From Ursus arctos (lineage: Eukaryota; Chordata; Mammalia; Carnivora; Ursidae): a DNA stretch of 64,000 nucleotides. The stretch is taken from contig NW_026622986.1 in assembly GCF_023065955.2 (NCBI RefSeq), forward strand, positions 18,129,848-18,193,847. The letters run 5' to 3'. Below the pieces are notes generated by a model, which was not told where the DNA came from, did not search any database, and saw only the letters and a program-made list of their open reading frames with translations. This document shows positions 59,493 to 64,000 of the stretch, one piece after another; the first letter of the stretch is position 1; every line of letters starts with the position of its first letter. Both the position numbers and the translations under genes were made by a program.

Positions 59493-60371
59493 AAAATTCA
59501 GTAAACAATGACATTTGCCGAGTGCTAATGTCGTCTTTTGCAAATTCTTACTAGACTACCTATGAAGACACAGGGAGGAGAAAAGAGGAGTGAGGGCTGC
59601 CTACCACATTAGTGATAGTATCAGGAAGAATTTTTACTAAATTCAAGGCTGGTGAAAATGACCATTAGTAATCTATGACTAATTGCCTAGCTGTAGTAGA
59701 AAGACCCATTCGTTTCTCCTCTGTTTAGTCTCTGCCTTAGAAATGTGGATTCCATAAAACTAGGAAACTGAACATCTACCCCTTCTGCATGGGAACAGAC
59801 TCCAGTCACAAGAGCAACAAAACCTAGGAATAATTCTAGCAAGAAATCAATGGACTTGCAAGAAGAAACTTCTAGGACATCGCTGAGTGGCATAAGAGTA
59901 TGAACAAATGGAGAACCCCATTCCTGAATGGGAAGATTAAACACTGTAAATATGTTAATTCTTCCATAATTAATTATAAGTTTCATAGATCCTAACAGAA
60001 TCACGAAGAGTTTCTTTTTTTGACTCGACAAAAAGATTCCGTGTGCATCTAGAAAAAGTAAACAGTAAGAATGGTTAAGAAAACTATTGCTATGTATGCT
60101 GGAAGTTTGTGCGTGATAAAGTGAACATCATAACCAGAGGAAAATGGATGGATTCATTAACAAAAGAATTGTTTTGAAAAAATCAAGTTAGAGCATTTTT
60201 ATATCACATACCAAATAAATGTTGGAGTAAAAATGTGAACATTTTAACTACTAAAAGGAAGAAAATATAGATGAATATTTGATAATGTTGGAATAAGGAA
60301 GGATTGCTAAGCGTATTACGATGGGAAAACACACACAGAAACATGAAACACAGAAAAAGAGCTATTGACTT

Positions 60372-60580
60372 GGATGTAAACTTTTTTTTTTTTTTTTAAT
60401 TTTAGAGAAGGAGGGGGGTGAAAGAGGGAGAGGGAGGGAGAGAATCTTAAGCAGGCTCCACGCTGAGCGCAGAGCCCAACTCAGGGCTCCATCACATGAC
60501 TCTGAGATCATGACCTGAGCCGAAATCAAGAGTCAAATGCTTAAATGACTGAGCCACCCAGGTGCCTCGAGGATGTAAAC
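60372..60580 (-). mobile_element. Older-type CAN-SINE, antisense
   Basis: Diverged SINE at about 60382-60570 with head complement 'gactgagccacccaggtgcc'. Flanks ggatgtaaac at 60372-60381 and 60571-60580. A G/A-rich insert-like stretch (60408-60440) replaces part of the usual body. Confidence 0.88.
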
Positions 60581-60594
60581 ATTTTTAAAATTAG

Positions 60595-62340
60595 TTTTTA
60601 TTAAGCATTTCATTTTGAGATAATTGGAGGTTTAAATTCGTTTGTAAGAAATAGTACTGAGGGATTCTATGTTCACCTTACTCCGTTTTCTCCAATAGGA
60701 ACATCTTGCAGAACCATAGTAAGAGATCCCAGCCAGGATACTGACATTGATAAAGTCAAGATATGGACCATTTCCATCACCACAAGGAGTCCTCATGCTG
60801 GTGTCTCACAGCCACAGCCTGGGGTCTCCATCCGTAAACCCTGCCAGCCACTCACCTGCAGTATGGGTAGACATTTGAAAATCCATTCATCCCTTGAAGG
60901 CCTTGTGGGCTATTTTCAGGTTTTGGCTATTGCAAATACAACTACTATGCAAATTATATATAGGTTTTTGTGCAAATGTAAGGCTTCATTTCTCTGGGTA
61001 AACCTCCAAGAACGCAACTGCTGAGTGATAGGATCGTTACAGGGTTTGTTTTTATTTGTTTATTTATTTATTTTTAAAGATTTTATTTATTTATTCAACA
61101 GAGATAGAGACAGCCAGCGAGAGAGGGAACACAAGCAGGGGGAGTGGGAGAGGAAGAAGCAGGCTCATAGCGGAGGAGCTTGATGTGGGGCTCGATCCCA
61201 GAACGCCGGGATCACGCCCTGAGCCGAAGGCAGATGCTTAACCGCTGTGCCACCCAGGCGCCCCCAGGGTTTGTTTTTAAGACACGGACAAAACTCTTTT
61301 CCAGAATGGCAGTACCATTTTACATTCTCACCAGTATCCAGTTTCTCTGCATCCTTACCACAATTTGGTGTTGTTGCTTTTTTCTTCTTCTAAATTTTAG
61401 ACATTCTGATAGATGCGTAGTGATTTCTTGGTGTAGTTTACATTTGCATTTTGCTGAGGACTAATGTTGTTGAGCATGTCTTCATGTGCTCGTTTGGCAC
61501 TGGGTATTTTCTTTTGTGAAATGTCTGTGTATGATTTTGCTTATTTTCTAGATTGTTTTTTCACTGTTGTGTTTTGAGAGTTAAAAAAAAAAAAAACCCT
61601 ACAAACCCAAACTCTAGTTTTTTGTGAGATGTGTGGTTTGCATATATTTTATCCAAGTTGGTAGCTTATCTTTTCATTCTTTTGAAAGGTCTTTCATAGA
61701 AAAAAGTTTTTAACTTTGTTGAAGTTCAATTTATCAATTTTTTAAATTTGATGCATCATGCTTTGGATGTCAAGTTTAAGTTAGTTCTTAGATCTTGAGG
61801 ATTTTCTCCTACTCTCTTTTTTTTTTATGCCATCTGCAAATAGAGACAGGTCTATGACATTTTTCCCAATTCATTTGGCCTGTTTCCTTTTCTTGCCTTC
61901 TTGCATTGGCCAGAACGTCCATCACTATGTTGAAGTAGAATGATCTTACAGGGCAGCATGTGGTCTTTCCCCATCAAGTATAATGTCAGCTTTAGGTTTT
62001 TTGTAGATGCTTTTTATCAAGTCGAGCACATTCCCCTTTGTGCTTGAGTGTTTTAAATGATGAAAGGGTATTGAATTTTGTCATGCTTTTTCTGAACTTA
62101 TTGATATGATTACATGATTTTTCTTGTTTAGCCTGTGTATGTTATGGATTATACTGATTCTTGCATATTGAACCGGATTTGTATAAATCCCACTTAGTTG
62201 TCACATGTAAATATTCTCTTTGTTAATATATTTTTTTAAAATTTTGCCTTTATTTTCATGAGTGTTTTCTTTTATTGTGCTGTCTTTTTCTCGTCTTGGT
62301 ATCAGGATAATACTAGCTTCATAAAATGAATTAGAAGTGT
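60595..62340 (-). mobile_element. Old L1, antisense, interrupted by a CAN-SINE
   Basis: 'aatggcagtaccattttaca', 'gacattctgatagatgcgta', 'gtagcttatcttttcattct', 'atgccatctgcaaatagaga' and 'ttcttgccttcttgcattgg' follow the complement of L1 from its 3' part into ORF2. The SINE at 61055-61264 splits it. No intact frame remains. Confidence 0.78.
61040..61279 (-). mobile_element. CAN-SINE inserted in an L1
   Basis: Antisense element at about 61055-61264 between two exact copies of cagggtttgttttta (61040-61054 and 61265-61279). Confidence 0.95.
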
Positions 62341-62354
62341 TCCATAAGAATGTA

Positions 62355-62470
62355 ATCTCTGTAAAGGCAGGAACATAGTCTGTCTTGTTCACTGAGTTAT
62401 TTCTAAAGCTTACAACAATGCTTAGAGCACAGTAGGTGCTCAGTAAATATTCTGAGTGAATGAATAGGCA
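62355..62470 (+). repeat. L2/MIR3-like 3' end, sense
   Basis: 'taatctctgtaaaggcagga', 'gtctgtcttgttcactgagt' and 'ggtgctcagtaaatattctg' match the L2-type 3' terminus and its 'gaatgaata' end. Confidence 0.65.
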
Positions 62471-62534
62471 ATGTAATGTTTCCATGTCACTTAAAATTAC
62501 TTAAATATTAAAATTGGAAGTTATAAATTGAACT

Positions 62535-63240
62535 GTTTTTTCCCTTCAACAAACATCTTTTTTTGTTGTTAGATGCTGGAGATGACATGGTGAGGGAAAT
62601 GAATATTTCTTCAGAGATCGTACAGACTAGCAGAAGAAATAGTAATAAATAACATAAAATATATGTATAAACATAAATACATAAATTACATAAAAAATAT
62701 GTAGTTACAAGCTGTGTTGAGAATCCAGAAAGATAAGCATAGGATGCTTTGAGAGCAAACACTAGAAAGACCAGATCTAGCATGGGGTGTCAAGGAGGGC
62801 TTTCCTGAGTTGAGATCTAAAATGTTAAGGAGACAGAGATATAGGGGAAGAGACTCAGGACAGAGGGAAGAGCGTGGTTACGGCCTCAAGGTAGGAAGAA
62901 CCACAGAGTGTCCATGGAAGTCCAGAGTGGTACGGAGAAAGAAGGAGAGCCATGAGAGAGGAAGCTGGGGAGGTCGGTGGGGCCAGACCATGCAAAGCCC
63001 GGGAGCCTCATGAATGGTATTGGTCTTTATCCAAAGAGCAATGAAAAGTTTTAAAAGTTTTCAAGCCATGAAATAAAATTATTAGACTTAAGTTTTTAAA
63101 AGCTCACCCTTCCTGCTGAGTAGGGAATACATTGGAGAGAGACATGAGTAGAGAATCTAATTAGCAGGCTATGGCAATAAGCAGGTGATGTGGTTTGTAC
63201 TAGGCTGGCAGCAGTGGCAAGAGAAATACGAGAGAAAGGT
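62535..63240 (-). repeat. L2 region, antisense
   Basis: 'ggagggctttcctgagttga', 'gggccagaccatgcaaagcc', 'ggtctttatccaaagagcaa' and 'ctggcagcagtggcaagaga' follow the L2 complement. The left part contains an ATA-rich stretch. Confidence 0.65.
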
Positions 63241-63380
63241 GACATACTCTAGTTCACCAGCATACTGAAAGCCGAGGATATGATGCAACCATTAGAAAAT
63301 CTGACGACTTTTGATATAAATGTCATTCCTCTCTTATTTTGAGAACATATAAAAGAAATGAAATACACTTTGGTATAAAA

Positions 63381-63608
63381 TTTTCTAACTTAGGGGGTGC
63401 CTGGGTGGCACAGCGGTTAAGCGTCTGTCTTCGGCTCAGGGCGTGATCCCGGCGTTCTGGGTTCGAGCCCCACATCGGGCTCTTCCACTGGGAGCCTGCT
63501 TCTTCCTCTCCCACTCCCCCTGCTTGTGTTCCCTCTCTCGCTGGCTGCCTCTATCTCTGTTTAATAAATAAAAATAAAATCTTTAAAAAATTTTTTTTCT
63601 AACTTAGG
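63381..63608 (+). mobile_element. CAN-SINE (SINEC), sense
   Basis: Element at 63395-63594 between exact copies of ttttctaacttagg (63381-63394 and 63595-63608). Confidence 0.95.
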
Positions 63609-63730
63609 TAGCGGCGACAGCATAGTCTAGATGTGTGACCTCAAGCAAAGTCCTTAAACATTTTGAGCCTCAGTTTCCCCATTTGTTCAATGAGTTTAAC
63701 AATGGAGTTGTTGTAAGGTGTGGTAGACGT
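63600..63730 (+). repeat. MIR fragment
   Basis: 'gtgtgacctcaagcaaagtc' and 'gagcctcagtttccccattt' followed by 'gttgttgtaaggtg' match the MIR core in order. The SINE at 63395 inserted at its left edge. Confidence 0.72.
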
Positions 63731-64000
63731 TGCTGCTGGCCCCTACATTAGCCTATTCTCCCTGCCTCACAGAGTAAAATTAATGTTGGCCAACAAACAG
63801 AAGAATAAATTTCCCAGGTGCTTTGAAGTTAGATGTGGTTATGTGACAAAGTTCTGACCAATGGGATATGAGAAGAATTGTGTGACAGTGTCTCAGAAGC
63901 TTCCTTAAGAGAGCTCTGGCACTTCTCTTTGCCCTTTCTCTTTTTTCTTTTCTTCCTCAATATTGCCACCTGGAAGGAATGCTTCCCTTGACCTCAGAGC

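Larger units (their letters stand above)
48391..64000. other. Intergenic region downstream of NEBL
   Basis: No gene is recognised. It contains CAN-SINEs (49001, 53808, 56463, 59259, 60372, 63381 and one at 61040 inside an L1), an MLT1 LTR (54771), MIR, L2, a CR1/L3 fossil (58780-59255) and an antisense L1 (60595-62340). The stretches 49240-50180, 50530-53800 and 55350-56460 hold only unassigned sequence and simple repeats. In human the DNA beyond the NEBL 3' end is gene-poor, which agrees. Confidence 0.75.

Overview
The window is mammalian nuclear DNA from a carnivore. The clearest marker is a set of at least 14 tRNA-derived CAN-SINE (SINEC) copies, nearly all with visible target-site duplications. 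Their head starts 'gggcgcctgggtggcacag' and the tail is an A/T-rich run. From memory of SINE subfamilies, the young form fits an arctoid caniform (bear/panda, seal or mustelid) better than dog or cat; this is an inference.

The only gene I can name is the 3' half of NEBL (nebulette, with shared exons of its LASP2/LIM-nebulette isoform), on the + strand from before the left edge to about 48.4 kb. Twelve coding exons are readable: 2664-2768, 4919-5011, 7735-7827, 10393-10485, 11800-11892, 13141-13233, 14937-15041, 16045-16216, 18828-18920, 20190-20339, 41052-41158 and 43010-43186. They join in one frame into 457 C-terminal residues: single-exon nebulin repeats, a two-exon serine-rich linker plus a third linker exon, and a C-terminal SH3 domain ending in TAA. 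A 20.7 kb intron separates linker exons ten and eleven. The long 3' UTR probably ends just after AATAAA at 48367.

The two exons at 7735 and 10393 look like a duplicated pair of those at 11800 and 13141. Both copies keep the same odd splice donors: GTGYGA after the first exon of each pair and GC (GCAAGT) after the second. The linker exons at 18828 and 20190 are phase 1-1 cassettes, so skipping both joins the exon at 16045 to that at 41052 in frame, as in LASP2.

The remainder is intronic or intergenic DNA with layered repeats: CAN-SINEs; L1 fragments, one of them 5'-inverted and inserted in an older L2; L2; MIR; MLT1-type MaLR LTRs; and a decayed CR1/L3 reverse transcriptase. From 48.4 to 64 kb I recognise no gene. 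The best candidate for something undescribed is a minus-strand, coding-like terminal exon (44387-44748) lying antisense in the NEBL 3' UTR. It has a good splice acceptor, coding-type base periodicity and one in-frame TGA. I found no bacterial-type systems, CRISPR arrays or functional RNA genes.
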